Source: an uncultured Anaerolineae bacterium
GTDB taxonomy: Bacteria; Chloroflexota; Anaerolineae; Anaerolineales; UBA11858
Assembly (NCBI GenBank): GCA_937893815.1
Contig: CALCSH010000567.1
Span: forward strand, 1 to 5,675
DNA length: 5,675 nucleotides
Direction of reading: 5' to 3'
Position 1 is the stretch's first letter. Each line of letters begins with the position of its first letter. Made by a program: the position numbers and the translations under genes. The notes under the pieces are model-generated. The model saw nothing but the letters and a program-made list of their open reading frames with translations. It had not been told where the DNA came from and searched no databases. Shown one piece after another: positions 5,598 to 5,675 of this stretch.

Positions 5598-5675
5598 GCA
5601 TGGTTAACACAGTACAATAGATGTCTCTACTGCAAAAAGCCGATGACGGAGATGTCCGCCGGAATATATGGGGGT

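Overview
The window reads as bacterial chromosome of moderate GC content. The likeliest source is the Chloroflexota (Anaerolineae-like) or another deep-branching, Thermotoga-like lineage. That placement is an inference from protein character: the S-adenosylhomocysteine hydrolase is the short Thermotoga/archaeal form, with a GYGWCARG NAD loop and no C-terminal KPxxYRY tail. It also draws on the divergent PfkB kinase and on a PII-like/CBS protein beside an ArsB/NhaD-type permease. All supported genes lie on the + strand.

Left block (2-1811): the C-terminal end of an ion transporter (ArsB/NhaD/SLC13 superfamily) is followed by a small UspA-fold protein and by a protein that joins an N-terminal PII-like domain to a CBS pair. 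The three are close together and co-oriented. They look like a transporter with two nucleotide-sensing accessory proteins.

Right block (1902-5597): a near-consensus sigma70-type promoter drives mtnA (methylthioribose-1-phosphate isomerase). A PfkB-family kinase (probably adenosine kinase) and ahcY (adenosylhomocysteinase) follow, and an intrinsic terminator closes the block. Functionally this is recycling of AdoMet by-products. AhcY splits S-adenosylhomocysteine to homocysteine and adenosine, the kinase would convert adenosine to AMP and pull that reversible reaction forward, and MtnA handles the sugar phosphate derived from methylthioadenosine. Whether mtnA, the kinase and ahcY form one transcript is uncertain, because a long hairpin element lies before ahcY.

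Most notable non-coding content: two copies of a small palindromic, MITE-like element (67 bp and 109 bp). Each is flanked by a 9-10 bp direct duplication and each sits just after a stop codon. They differ by exactly one 42-bp internal segment, which is most of one arm and the tip of a perfect 25-bp-arm hairpin. A different palindromic repeat lies in frame inside mtnA and adds roughly 20 or more residues to the enzyme. The 78 bases after the terminator hold no gene that can be called with confidence.
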